NCBI GenBank assembly: GCA_951394405.1
Contig: OX596339.1
Span: 2,728,001-2,792,000, forward strand
Direction of reading: 5' to 3'
Length of the DNA stretch: 64,000 nucleotides
DNA from: Coprinellus micaceus
Lineage: Eukaryota > Basidiomycota > Agaricomycetes > Agaricales > Psathyrellaceae
Below are positions 41,330-52,900 of the stretch, one piece after another. Within the stretch, counting starts at the first letter, position 1. Each line of letters opens with the position of its first letter. The notes beneath the pieces were generated by a model. The model saw only the letters and a program-made list of their open reading frames with translations, did not search any database and was not told the DNA's origin. Position numbers and translations under genes: made by a program.

Positions 41330-44300
41330 GGAGGATGTGGATGTATGCGGTGATGTTGGACTCGGGTCCTGGTTTGGTGTGGCTTCGTTCCCCTTCACAA
41401 TGTTGTTCCGGTCTTCCATTCGCATGTTGTCATTCCCTATAGAGTAGGATGGGCTTCCGTTATGTCTTCTTCGAGACTTACCCTCCGTGTAACAATATTT
41501 CGTCTTTCTCTGTCTCTACGATACGATTCTTGTCATGATCATGATAACTAGTAAAGTTGGCTTCAATCAATTGGAATTCGTCTACAGACCTGAGTTGCCC
41601 TGACCTTTAGAAGAACGTCCATTCACCCGGAGTAGGTCAGTCAGATGATGCCTCAGATGACCTCTTGAGGGCAGTGAAGACACTAGCGAAGTACTGGGTC
41701 GGTCAAGTATCGGTCTAGCCACGCGTCGAGGCCCGTCAATGTGAAGGTACATAGATTCCAAAAGAACCACCGTTTACGGAATTCCGTCTACAGAGGAGGT
41801 TACCGGGCTGGGGAAGGCCCGAACCACTAAGACGGCGACACGGATTTTGTACCGGGTGTCGACTTAGACCTAAAGCGAGATAGGCCGGGTAAGAGGCTTC
41901 TAGTCGTTCAATGTGCCTCAAGCCAGGGTTCCAGGATGCCGGATGAGGCGGGGACACCGAAAACGGAAGTGCATGGTTTGGGGGGATCAGCGTTGATTGG
42001 GCGCCTAACTGTTTAGGGAGCGGAAAGCCCCTGTCACATCGATTTCGACGCTTGGAGGGTCATTTCGGGAGGGGTGATGCGTTGAATGTATTCCTCGATT
42101 AAGAGCGCTGATCCTCTATCGCGGGCTAGAGTTGGCGGCTTCGTTCAAGGAGGGCTTGCTTTTCCAGAGATCACCCTTGTCACCCATTCCTTCTAAGCAC
42201 GAGTGGGTGTTTTCCCTTGGGTTTGAAGAGGTATCCCGGCCTTTGTTGGATAAAAACCTTGAGGCGTCATTCCGTGTCTTCCCGAGAGACAGTATTTGAG
42301 AGTGGGGTCCAGCTGATCCTGCAAGAGACTTTGCGAGGGGCTCCTGCTTTCGGCGATTCGAGCTACATACCTGTGATCTACGCGCAACGGAGGACCCACG
42401 GCTCCATAAAGAAAGTCGGGTACGTTCAGCAGGAGGCTAATACGGAAGTGCAACGATCGCAAAGGGTCCCCAAAACGTTTAGGACTCGTTTCAAGGGCCT
42501 CAACGGCATCATCGCTGGAGACCCTACCTGCTTATGGTGCAGGCATCCCAAAGGGAGGCCAGCTGTGCGTTACAAGAGAACAAAGGGTAAAGCGGGAGGG
42601 GATAGCTAGGCCGTTCTTGCCGTTGATTAAACCTTCGCCCCGAAGCACTGACTCATTGACTCAATACATGTAGCATCTTGAAATGCCTAAATCCTCGGGA
42701 TGAGGAGGCCGCGAGAACGCGAATGCTCGGCAGGTACATATGGAAGCGAAATACAGGACTCAGTTCAGTTCTCGTAAGGCTACAGCAACTTCCTACTACC
42801 TCATTTCCCTTAGGATAAGACGAGAAACGACTGAAACGACTCCCGAATTCCCCAGGTCCGCGATCAAGGAGCGCGGGAGCGGTGACGCAAGCGCTCAGCC
42901 CCATGGGCGCTTGATCAGTGCGAATTCTGGAATGTAGGCTACCCCATGTGTATTCAGGCACGGCTACCCATGGGATATGAGTACGCCACGCGGCGTACTA
43001 TCTTAAGCGCCCGATGACGAGTCCTGTCTCCGAGTCGGGTGGGGGAGATGAGGTTGTATCGTATCAGGCGGAACGGGGAACGGGGAGGAGATCTATAGAT
43101 GGGGGTGTCAAGCTTAAATTTTGGGATTAACCTACCTTCGTTCGTGATACTTCGACACCCAGATCTGACAATGGGGTGTCAAGGGAGTGTGGCAGCGCTC
43201 ACGCGGCTTGAGATTTGCACCGTGATGCTCGCCCTGAATCGTGGTTATCGCACATCAAATTGACCCAGCCTGCCACTGGCAGCTAGCAGGGCAACGTAAG
43301 ATGGTTCTCGTCGAACAGCCTTCCAGTCCAAACAAGTGAGCCTTGTATTCCTGTTCGTAACTTACGAACTAGTCAACTGAGATAGACGCCACCACTGGCG
43401 ATGGCCGTGATTCTGCTGGGTAATAGCATTCGAAATGTCAACGGTCTTGCTACCCCGAGGCCTTCATTTTGAGGGCAAACCCCACGGTATTGACGTTTTC
43501 AAAGTGGCAAATAGCAACTGCGATGATTTGAGCGCTCATCGGGGACTTGTTCCGTTCACCTCCTCGACGACGGATCACAGTGTGGGGTCAACGGATCAAA
43601 GTCCGGTTGAAACCAGCCCGGTCAGCCTGAGTAACCTGATGGACGGTGTATCGATGATCAAATAGTGACGGTGGATGCCAGTGGATCCCTCGAAGATAGT
43701 TCGCGATTGAGGAAATGAGGGGACATGTTGAGGAGGGCCTAGCTCGTAGGTTCCCCAGACTTCCCTTTGGAGGGAGGCGCTCTTCCTTGTGCTCGGAGAA
43801 ACCTGGGGGATTCGCTCCTTGGCGAACCCTACTTAATGTGATAACCAGCATATAAGTGAAGTGACTTGGGAAGTGTGATAACGCATTATCGAGGAATCCC
43901 CACATATTTTACGGCGCGACGAGGGCCGAGCCCGCCGTTGAGCTCCACTTGATCCTCTGGCAGGATGAGGCCTGAGGGAGAACACTCAAACTTGAACCAC
44001 GCATCGAGCATGGGGCTACCTGCTGGGTACTGAGCAATCTTCACAAGCACAGGGCACAAGATCCGTACCGTGAAATAACCAAGGGACTAAAAACTGCTTA
44101 GATGGTTCATCGTCCATTTGGAACGTCCTAAAGTAACTCGGGGTCAAACACCTGGTCGCTTCGAGGCACTTGGGGCTGCAATGTGATCATACGAGGACCA
44201 TCTTAACCAAAAATACGGCCAGTATCTAGGCGAAGGGAGCAGACTGTAGTGCACCTTAGGTTATCGACGGTGTGCTCCTATGGGGGTTCATCGATTCCGG

Positions 44301-44943
44301 CGATGCGGTGCGTCGTCGGTGCAAGGGCTTGCTGCGCAACATGACGCAATGTGAGTGCGCAAGAGCGTCCGGTCATATCCATAGAAGAGAATTATTTGCA
44401 GCGAGCATTGAGCGGGGAAGCTATCCGAGTCCTCCGGTGGTACTTGATCACTTCCCTTAGTATTTTAGCGCCCGTGAGCGGACCTCGAATTTAGGCCATT
44501 CTCGGCATCCACAGGCAGTGCCGCCAACAACGGGGCTCTTCTTGAACTCTAAAGACCCTTGAAAATGTCGCTCGTATCGGCTATGCGCTCGAGACCCTTT
44601 CCATCCAGGGCCCTGTTAGGTAGTCTTGAATTGGGGTGCTCTCTAAGCGACTACCGACGGGAATCAATCCGACGCAGAAATACCGATTTGCTGTTTTCTG
44701 GGGTAGTTCTGGGGTAGATGAACGGGGAATGTGATGCACGCTGCGTGGAGAAGTTCATCTGGGACGAGAAGGCTTAATTGAGGAAGAATGAGGGCGTGAG
44801 TGTCAGAACAAATGGCTTCTGGTCACAATGTGGCACCGCGCGAAAATGTTCTTGCCAATCACGGCGTAGAATGAGTCGCATCATCCCTTCCTTGACCACG
44901 TCCACAATCACTCATCCCCTCATTCCCCCCGCCGTCGCTCGAA
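41330..44943. other. gene-free 3.6-kb stretch
   Basis: This is the longest stretch without a recognisable gene. Open frames (for example 42217-42609 plus, 42653-42961 minus, 43588-43905 minus) carry no domain, no splice-joined extension and no transposase, reverse transcriptase or integrase motif. I could not find long terminal repeats or target duplications by eye. A GGGGTGTC word occurs at about 43104 and 43172, with GACACCC between them at about 43156, forming a small inverted pair. It may be old decayed repeat or a region of non-coding transcripts. Confidence 0.4.
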
Positions 44944-46922
44944 ATGACGGTATTCCTACCCCTGGAGGAGGACACATCGGCACCAGCGACGCCGCCATTC
45001 CTGGTGGAGGCGGCAGATCGTAGGGCGGGGTTGACCAAGGTAGTACAGGCGATCCTGAAGGCAAAGCGTATTGTCGTCATATGCGGTGCGTGGTGTCCTC
45101 GTGGCCTCTTTTTAATCCGTTAAATGCTGTTCATAATAGGCGCGGGGATCTCAGTTCAGGCAGGAATTCCCGACTTTCGCTCTTCGGACGGACTGTTCAG
45201 GACGCTCAAGCGAGACAATCCCAGGGAGAGCCTCTCGTCGGGCAAGGACCTTTTCGATGCGTCCGTATTCAACGTGTGTTCATTCAGCTTGCTGCGTAGA
45301 CTATTTATGAATTACATTGCATCCAGTCCGAGCACACGACCTCGATGTTTTGCCAGATGATGGCACAGCTCTCGGACATGTCGCAGAACGCGGACCCCAC
45401 ACCCTTCCACCGCCTCCTGCGCGCCCTGGACGATCGCGGGCGCCTCCTACGGGTATATACGCAGAACATCGACGCCATAGAGCAGAAATGCGGGCTTTCG
45501 TTTGGCGTGCCGGATATCGAAGACAAAAAGTCTCGTTCACGCAAGACAAGGCTTGGCGAGGACAATGAAGCCCTTTCGTCACGGCCACCCACTCCTCGGT
45601 GTATCCCCCTCCACGGCACTCTCCAAACCCTGCACTGCCAAATTTGCTCCCACACCTTTCCTCTGCAAAATTACCTCCCCTCTCTCAACGCTGGGCAACC
45701 CCCACAGTGCCCCGAATGCACGAATCTCGAAGAGACCCGGGCCGCTGTAGGCAAACGCCCACGGGGCATCGGCCGCCTGCGTCCGAGCGTAGTCCTCTAT
45801 AATGAGGCACACAAGGATAGCGAGGGCGTGGGGAACGTTGTGGAGAAAGACCTGATTGGGTCGTCGAAGGGCAAAGGGAGGAGCGGGGCTGATTTCCTAT
45901 TGGTGGTTGGAACAAGTTTGAGAATCCCGGGCACTAAGAGGATGGTAAGGGAGTTCTCGAAAGCAGTTAGGTCGCGGGGTACTCCAGCCCCTTCGATCAA
46001 GGAGGAGTCCTCTTCGGGATCTGCGACGCCCAACGACGATTCTTCGAGACGCTCACCAGCTATGGACGAAGACCCCCCACCAGCGCCGGTAAAAGCGGTG
46101 TATCTCAACCTCGACTTCCCTGGGGCTACGCGCGAATGGGAAGGCGTGTTCGACGCGTGGGTGCAAGGCGACGCGCAGACATTTGCGGATATGGTAAAAG
46201 AGGAGATTAAGAAGGAGGCTAGGGCGAAGGAGGAAAAGGAAGGGAGGAAGAGGCGGAAAGAGGAAGAGGCTGCGGCCGCGCAGGCTGAGCTGGAGGAGAT
46301 GGATGTGGATGTGGAGTGTGATGACACTAGCACGGGTTCGGTGTCCCAGCTGCCCACACCAAAGCGGACTCCAAACAAGAAGAGGGGCGTGGGTGCCTCT
46401 GCGTCGAATGTGACGCCTTCGAAGAGGCACAAGGTGACCTCTTCTGGGAAGAACACGAACAAGTCCAAGTCAAAGGTCACAATCACCGTGCCTCCCCTGC
46501 CTGCTGGCTCTCCATCAAGCAGTGTCCGCAGACCTGACTACAAGGGGAAGGCACCAGAAAAGATGCCTCGCGGCTACACGTTGTCCTCGCCACCTCGCAC
46601 ACCCCCTCGGCGAACAAGCTCCCCAACTTCGTGCCGCCAGGAAGCCTTCAAGCCTCCCTCTCTGTCTGCAGTACGTGATTTGTCTCCGCACGCACTGGCG
46701 CGGAGGGATCGATCTTACGGCAACCGCCCTCAATTGACATCACTTCACGGGCAATGGGCTTCCCCGCACCATTATCGGTTCAATGCAGGCTTCGCGTTGG
46801 ATTATGTGTTGACGTCGTCCATACGCTCGACGTTGGAGGATCACGAGAGGGAGTGGGGGCCAGGTTCGAGTGGGACTTTGGTGGAAGTGGGGAACGGCCA
46901 GTGGGGGTATCGGGACGGGTAA
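44944..46922 (+). CDS. sirtuin, Hst3/Hst4-like NAD-dependent deacetylase
   Basis: Three exons give about 620 residues. The first intron splits VVICG|AGIS (about 45088-45141). Motifs: RIVVICGAGISVQAGIPDFRS (NAD binding), RVYTQNIDAIEQKCG, catalytic His in IPLHGTLQTLHC, zinc ligands CQIC and CPEC, PSVVLYNE, and LLVVGTSLRIPGTKRMVREF. The order and the long spacer between TQNID and LHGT match the Hst3/Hst4 group, which removes histone H3 K56 acetylation and protects genome stability in the nucleus. After the core comes a charged coiled-coil (KEEIKKEARAKEEKEGRKRR) and a basic, proline-rich tail of about 250 residues unlike the compact yeast enzymes. The start is the only in-frame ATG that precedes the NAD motif. 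Confidence 0.9.
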
Positions 46923-48895
46923 TGTAAGACTGTCAGTGCATAAGGCAAGTGGGAGGTGAGTGGGTTTAAGTTATATCGCTTTCGTTCTGGGTTGTACTAT
47001 CATCGGATTGTCTCTGTATCTTTGTCATTGTGTTGGGACGCTGTTGCTCCCTGCTCTTTCATTCGTTTCCATCCTGGCCTTGTTGTGTGTAACACCAATT
47101 ATCATTTATCGACCTACTTAAGCCTCTTTTAATTGTATTTATCATATTCTCTTCGCTGTATCAATTTAACCCTTTCAGGGCTCGATGGCTGCTATTCAGA
47201 TATTTAGGACTTGCTTTGGACCCATCATCTTTGCTTCCTCCCTGGCACGTTTCACCAACTTGTTCGTCGACCGACGGAGCTCTTTGCGCGCACGCGATCC
47301 AACTTTGGACATGACGTCGGAAGTTCGTCTGTTCTTGCTTGGGGATATACAACTCATACAGAGCATCAATATTAGAAGGAGACTGGGGCCAACATACTTG
47401 CAACTCGATTCGGAGCTACACTCGGGCAAGTCGGATTGGATCTCCCTGGGCTTGGACCCCTTGAACATCCTCTGGATGCCAATGGAGGTCTGCTCATGGC
47501 CTGCTGCAAGAAATCTGACTCGAACCGGGCCCACCGGTGAATGGACAAGGCTAACTTTGGAAGGTATATCTGACTCAATCGGTACGTTTGTGCTACTCTT
47601 GTTGGTCACACTCAACTTGTGCAAGACGGGCCTCGCGAACTCCCGAGGCCGCGAGTCCCACGTTGGCGGGTAGTCGAGCAGGTCGGTACCTAGAAAGCTG
47701 CCCTTCTGCGCCTCTGGCATTCCCGTATTTCACTATCATGTGCTTCCAAGATTTGTCGCACCATTGTTAGTGATCGTCTGTTGATCGTCTAGTTGAAACC
47801 GCCACTCCCGACGGATGAGAGACTCTCCGGTATGTGACCGTGCTGCAGGTATGGCTGACGAATGCCTTTCGCTTCCCGGACGACTCTTTCTTCGCGATGT
47901 CGACACCGCTACGTCCATATTGGAGCCCACCGGAATGCGCTCGCATATTCGAATGCTTCCTTGTGACTTTGCTTTCTCATCGACACCTCCCGACGGCACT
48001 GCTTGACGACATCACATCATAACTCGTTCTGAGGCATATTGTTGGCCCAGCAACCTATTTTAACGATCCACCGTTGGACTCCGGGTATTGAGTGAAAAGG
48101 ATTATGCGATTATGCATCTGGCGCGAATTATGACCCGGAATTGGTTTATCGATTGGGATCCAAGAGTGAACAAGGGGGTGAATTGAACCTTGGACGGTTG
48201 GGGGCTTTCATCATGGGAGATGTCGTCAGCGCACCGTCAAGCCCAAACACGACCAAAGGCTGACGCCTCCAACGGACCCGCACCCTGCCTTTTCCAGCTC
48301 TCACTCTCCCTTCCACCCTCACGAGTCCCGACCAGAACTGCTTCACACCTCTCACGCAACCTTGGACTTATTTTTGCATGGGATTCGGAATGACAAAAGG
48401 CCGTGTCTGGGTGAAACCTGGCAGCGCTAATACGGATGGCACCTGAAGGCGCCCAGTACTGCATCAACTCACGTCTGCTCCGAGGCGCCTTACCAACCTG
48501 ATGTCGACGTAAAACTCCCACTTTCCGGCGGTCGATCTTCCCAAAGGGATTGTGTACTATATGGATTTTACGACCTGACTGTATATGCTACCACCTTTGG
48601 CAGTTTTTAACCCGGATGCCCTAATAGCGGTCTCTAGGATCACGCGAGCGACGATGAACTGGATCTATCTCCTCGAAAACTCCATTGACCAATCCTGGCA
48701 GCCGGAATAGCCGCCATGCGCCCTCAATCCGCCTCTGGTTGTACACGGGCATCCTTTTAGAGGTATACGCTGCGGGGCTGCATACGATGTATAAAACGCG
48801 AGAGGATTCCACCGATGTTTCCAACACATCCACCAGCTCCCATCCCTCTCCAGCAACAGCAAGCCGCACTTTCCAACTAACCTACTACTGAAGAG
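46923..48895. other. intergenic, no supported gene
   Basis: This stretch of nearly 2 kb holds overlapping open frames on both strands around 47185-47720 (162 codons plus, 174 codons minus). Neither has a recognised family. TATAAA at 48790 precedes the DUF6593 gene. The sirtuin 3' end has T-rich sequence to about 47150. Confidence 0.4.
48790..48795 (+). promoter_or_regulatory. TATA box of the DUF6593 gene
   Basis: TATAAA about 100 bases before the ATG at 48896, followed by a CA-rich leader. Confidence 0.5.
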
Positions 48896-49647
48896 ATGCA
48901 CGGAACCAACCCCTACGCCCAAGCCGGCTGGTTCAATCCCCAGAATCCCAATACCATCAACACCCAATCCTGGGGCATCTCAGCAGCCTCTGGCCCCTCT
49001 ATCTTTGGTGCACTCCCCTACCCGAGCTCCCAAACGTCCCTCCCGACCGTTTTGACCTTCCACTACGTGCTGCCAAAACCGAACGTGCTCAACTGTACGA
49101 TCACTGGCCCGACGTCAATTCCATACCTCGATGTGGCATCAGATGGCGCCCGAACCATCTTTCGTCGCCCAGACGGACAGGGCATCGCCTGCATCGAGTG
49201 GTCGAGTAACCCGACTGTCGAGATCATCAACATCGTCGCGAAACAGCCCATCGGCCAGTGGATACGGCTTTCTGCGGATAGGGCGTATGTGTTGCTTCAT
49301 AACGCGCTTGTTTGAGGATTCATGCGAACGCGTCTCTGACCTCGATTCGTTTTTAAATTTCTCCAGCCACCGCAGCATCACAATCAATGGAAAGGAATTC
49401 ATCTGGGTCTTTAGGGACAACTGCTATTGCGTGAGTAGCCATTGTACAATTGCAGTATGTGTAACAAGTTCGCTGATGTCCCTGTTCTTTACAGCTTTTT
49501 AAATTTGGAGAACTCACCAAGGGTCCACTGGTTCGCATCTACCAAGCACAAGCCGTCACCCTCGAGTTGACAACCGAAGCTTTCCACCTCGGTGCACTAG
49601 AACCCTCCATCGTAGCAGTAGTTCTCTTCCAGTCCGGAAAACTATGA
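48896..49647 (+). CDS. DUF6593 protein
   Basis: Three exons; the second starts with HRSITINGKEFIWVF and the third with LFKFGELTKGPLVRIY. The product has about 210 residues. A Q/N/P-rich N-terminal tail is followed by a beta-rich domain: LTFHYVLPKPNVLNCTITG, the IEWSS strand, GKEFIWVFRDNCYC, and the last strand EPSIVAVVLFQSGKL. This pattern is the DUF6593 family, expanded in Agaricomycetes and of unknown function. There is no signal peptide or membrane span, so it is probably cytosolic. Confidence 0.75.
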
Positions 49648-49943
49648 GTCGCTTCTTCCACTCTCACAGTAGTCAGATGTACTTCGCAATAGTCTACTCT
49701 ATTTCCTTATAGAACCACCGTATTCCATGGAATAGCACCCATTTATTATTAGATCCCTCTACTCAGTGTCAATCAGTCGCTGGCCCATGTTCTATTCTGG
49801 TTTAGAGGCGTTGAGATAGGCGCGGTTAAAGGGGATTCACAGGGACCCACACCAACGGGCACCCTCTAGGCGGGGCTGAATGGCCGCAGGTAAAAGAGGT
49901 ATAGCAACAATATGTGAAACTCGAGGGTACAAGTGATACGAAC

Positions 49944-52900
49944 TTAGTCTAAAGACCTTCGGCTGAGGAGTTTAGTTATCTCTCTCCGTTCCCGGAGCCA
50001 GTCTGGGAAGTGCGGGAACGGCCCCGTCCCATTCGTCCGCTCACGCGACTCGATGAGGTAGTTGGCGAACACGATCAGTGTGCCATAGCGATAACTGGAA
50101 GGTATGCCGGATAGTTAGAAGCCCAGTTCAAGCAAAAATTATTGGATAGGATACTCACAGGTAGTTGATCGCAATGCCCTCTAACTGTCGGTATTTCTTG
50201 GTGTTCCGACTCTTGTCAATAGCATCGACTTTCAGTTTGTAGCTGTGGGGCCAACCGTCAGAAGACTGCGGGCGGCGATTGGGCCAACTGGGTAGAGAAC
50301 GTACTCGTAAATTGCTTTGCGTAGGTTCTGGACGTCTTGCATCAGATCAACGGCTCGATCTGTAAGCCGTTTCGCAATCTTCCCATGTGACAGAACACCG
50401 ACAAGCTGCAAGATGGTCTTGTACTCGCCTATCCACGCAGTCAACGACGTGAAACACTGTTAGGGAACAGCAACGGAGGTAGGCCAACAAACGCACCAGC
50501 AAGATAAGCCTCCTCTTCGGATGGACCGTCCATAGGATCGTAGACATCGAGAGATACAGGGTCGGCGATAAGATCCTCATCCTTGTGCTCCCATTGAATA
50601 GTTGAGGCAATTAAGCAAGCGCTGACCATGCCCGTCGTCGTTCGCCCACGTCCCATCTGGCAATTAAACACGAAATCCCCGGCCTCTGCATAGCCGGCCT
50701 GGACCCGGTCAACCAACTGAGATAGCGCGTCGGGAAGGGGCGCTTGTTCGTCCGTCTGTTAGAAATAGATCTGCATCGGTTTCATGATGTCGTCAACACA
50801 GAGATAGGCACGCACGATAGCAACTCTGCTGTAATTGATCTAATTGGAAGCCACGCGGTCAGTAACCCCTCGGTGTAACTCTCGTGGCCAAGCTCACCCG
50901 GTACCCATCCTGAATTATCGACTCGAAGACCTCTCGAGGCGTCATAATCTCATCCTCTGAAACAACCTCCCAAATTGGAATGATGGAGAAAACACCTGGC
51001 CTTTCCTCCACTTCGTCATGAAGGAGGATACGACCATTGCCCTTGCGCACTTCCCGGAGCACATCGTTTTTGAAGTTCCTTTCCATCGCCTCGACCACCG
51101 CAGTAGTCACGCCAGTGGCCCTACAGCCGGATGAGTACTGGGATGCGAGAGGGGTATTTATGTCCGCTTACTCAAGATTCTCTAGTGGTTTGTCAACTAG
51201 ACGTAAGACGTGAGGCCTGCCTGCAACATAAATTACAGGTTCCTAGAACCGCGTCAGAGAAAGATGAAATGAAATAGCCGAAACACATTGTAGGTCTTAC
51301 CTCTCTGAGGGATGTCCAATACACAATGTTGTGACCGTTCGGGCCGGCATCCACGCGGTCAAGAGCCCGCTTCAAACCCTCGACCGTCGGCATTCCACTT
51401 CCACACGCGCTTTTCGGAGAGGTGTCGTCGATCACAAAATCCAGCGCGTCCGTGGGGCTCGTTGCACCAGACTGGATGACGCGCAATTGCAGAGGAACGC
51501 GACGGAAGTTGGGAGAGCCTTCGATGCGCCTGGCGCCACGTCAGAGCCAATAATAATCCATCGCAAAAGCCACTTACTCGGGCAAAGACATCTTCTGTAG
51601 GTTGGAAAAGAAGTCGCTCTTCAAGATCGTTGATGCGGACAAAATGCCCCCCGCCCTGTTCTTCACGATATTGGTCACCTCGTCCGGGTCTGCCGCACCC
51701 TCCTTAGTGTCTACACGTTCCAGAGGCTTCAATGCATCGAGACCATGGTTGCGATCAACCAACTCCTTTTCAAAGGTCTTGATAACCGGACGCTCCTTGA
51801 CGTAGTTCTCCACACTTGGGAGCGACTCCATCGTATCGGGCTCGGTGGACTGAAGGTATGCTTGGAAGACCATGAGTTCGAAGTATCTTCTCAGGTTCTG
51901 CATCCCCTTGGCGGCGTGTACCCGTTTCTGCTTCTCGTCGACTGCCTCCTCAGCTCGTGCACGCGCCTCTTCGATGGCGTCTCGCATGTTGTACACTGCG
52001 GAGCATTGGTCGATCGCCTCGTCTACGGCCATCTTAATGGCGTGCCCTCGACGCAGGACTCGAAGTAGGTCTACATACAGGTCATTAGCTTTTAGGATAG
52101 TAAAGAGTCCAATTAAGGAAGACTTACTGTTGATGACAGTGTACGAATGGCGAGCCTTCGAAAGCTTGAAATCCCCAGCGGCAGACGCGGACAGCATTGA
52201 CATGCTCCTCTGCAAAGGTCTCCCGGTCATCGGGGTCATCGGCACATGCCACTGGAACCACTGCCGAATCAACACAAGCAGAACCGATGCCAATGTGCTT
52301 CTCCCCCTCCCAAGCTGACAGTTCACAACAATAGGCGTGTTCGCACCACTTCTCAGTACAATCTCCATCAGGTCATTCAAGTCGGTGAAGTCGGGGGGCT
52401 TCTCAGCGGTAATAGGCACGCGGTTGTACTGGAAGATGACGTCGCCCGGGTTCTTTCGAGCACTCATGATATCCCGGAGGACCACGACGTCCTCGGGGTG
52501 GACGTCTTGCCAGACGGGGACGACGGAGCCATCGGAGCTCTCGGTGTGAAGGAGGAGCTTGCCACCGAATTCTTCAAGTTCGGCACGGACGTCGTCGCGA
52601 AGCCGCTCTTCGAGGACTTCCAGCCTTGAGCCGGAGATACCTCCATAGTCTGCCCATCAAACTTAGTTAGTCACTCTACGGCAAGAAGGCCACGAGGGAC
52701 TCTTACCTTTTACATTTCGCAGTGAGTGCCTCTCTCGCCTCAAGCAGTACGGTGCGCCGTTAATGTACACAATCGGCTCCTCGCGCAAGCACACCCATAC
52801 AATCCTCTGGGCACTCGGCTGAGAACCCTTGATTCTCCGCAGGATCTCGTCGATCGCGCTCGTCGTCGGTTGCCCGCAAGCATAGATCGTAGTGTCGGGC

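Noticed and set aside
42217..42609. 130-codon frame with a CLWCRHPKG segment suggesting a zinc knuckle
   Set aside because: Only one Cys pair, the first codon is TTG, and no retroelement motif or repeat surrounds it.
47185..47720. Overlapping 162-codon (plus) and 174-codon (minus) frames
   Set aside because: Mutually exclusive, no domain, no plausible exons on either side; insufficient to call a gene.
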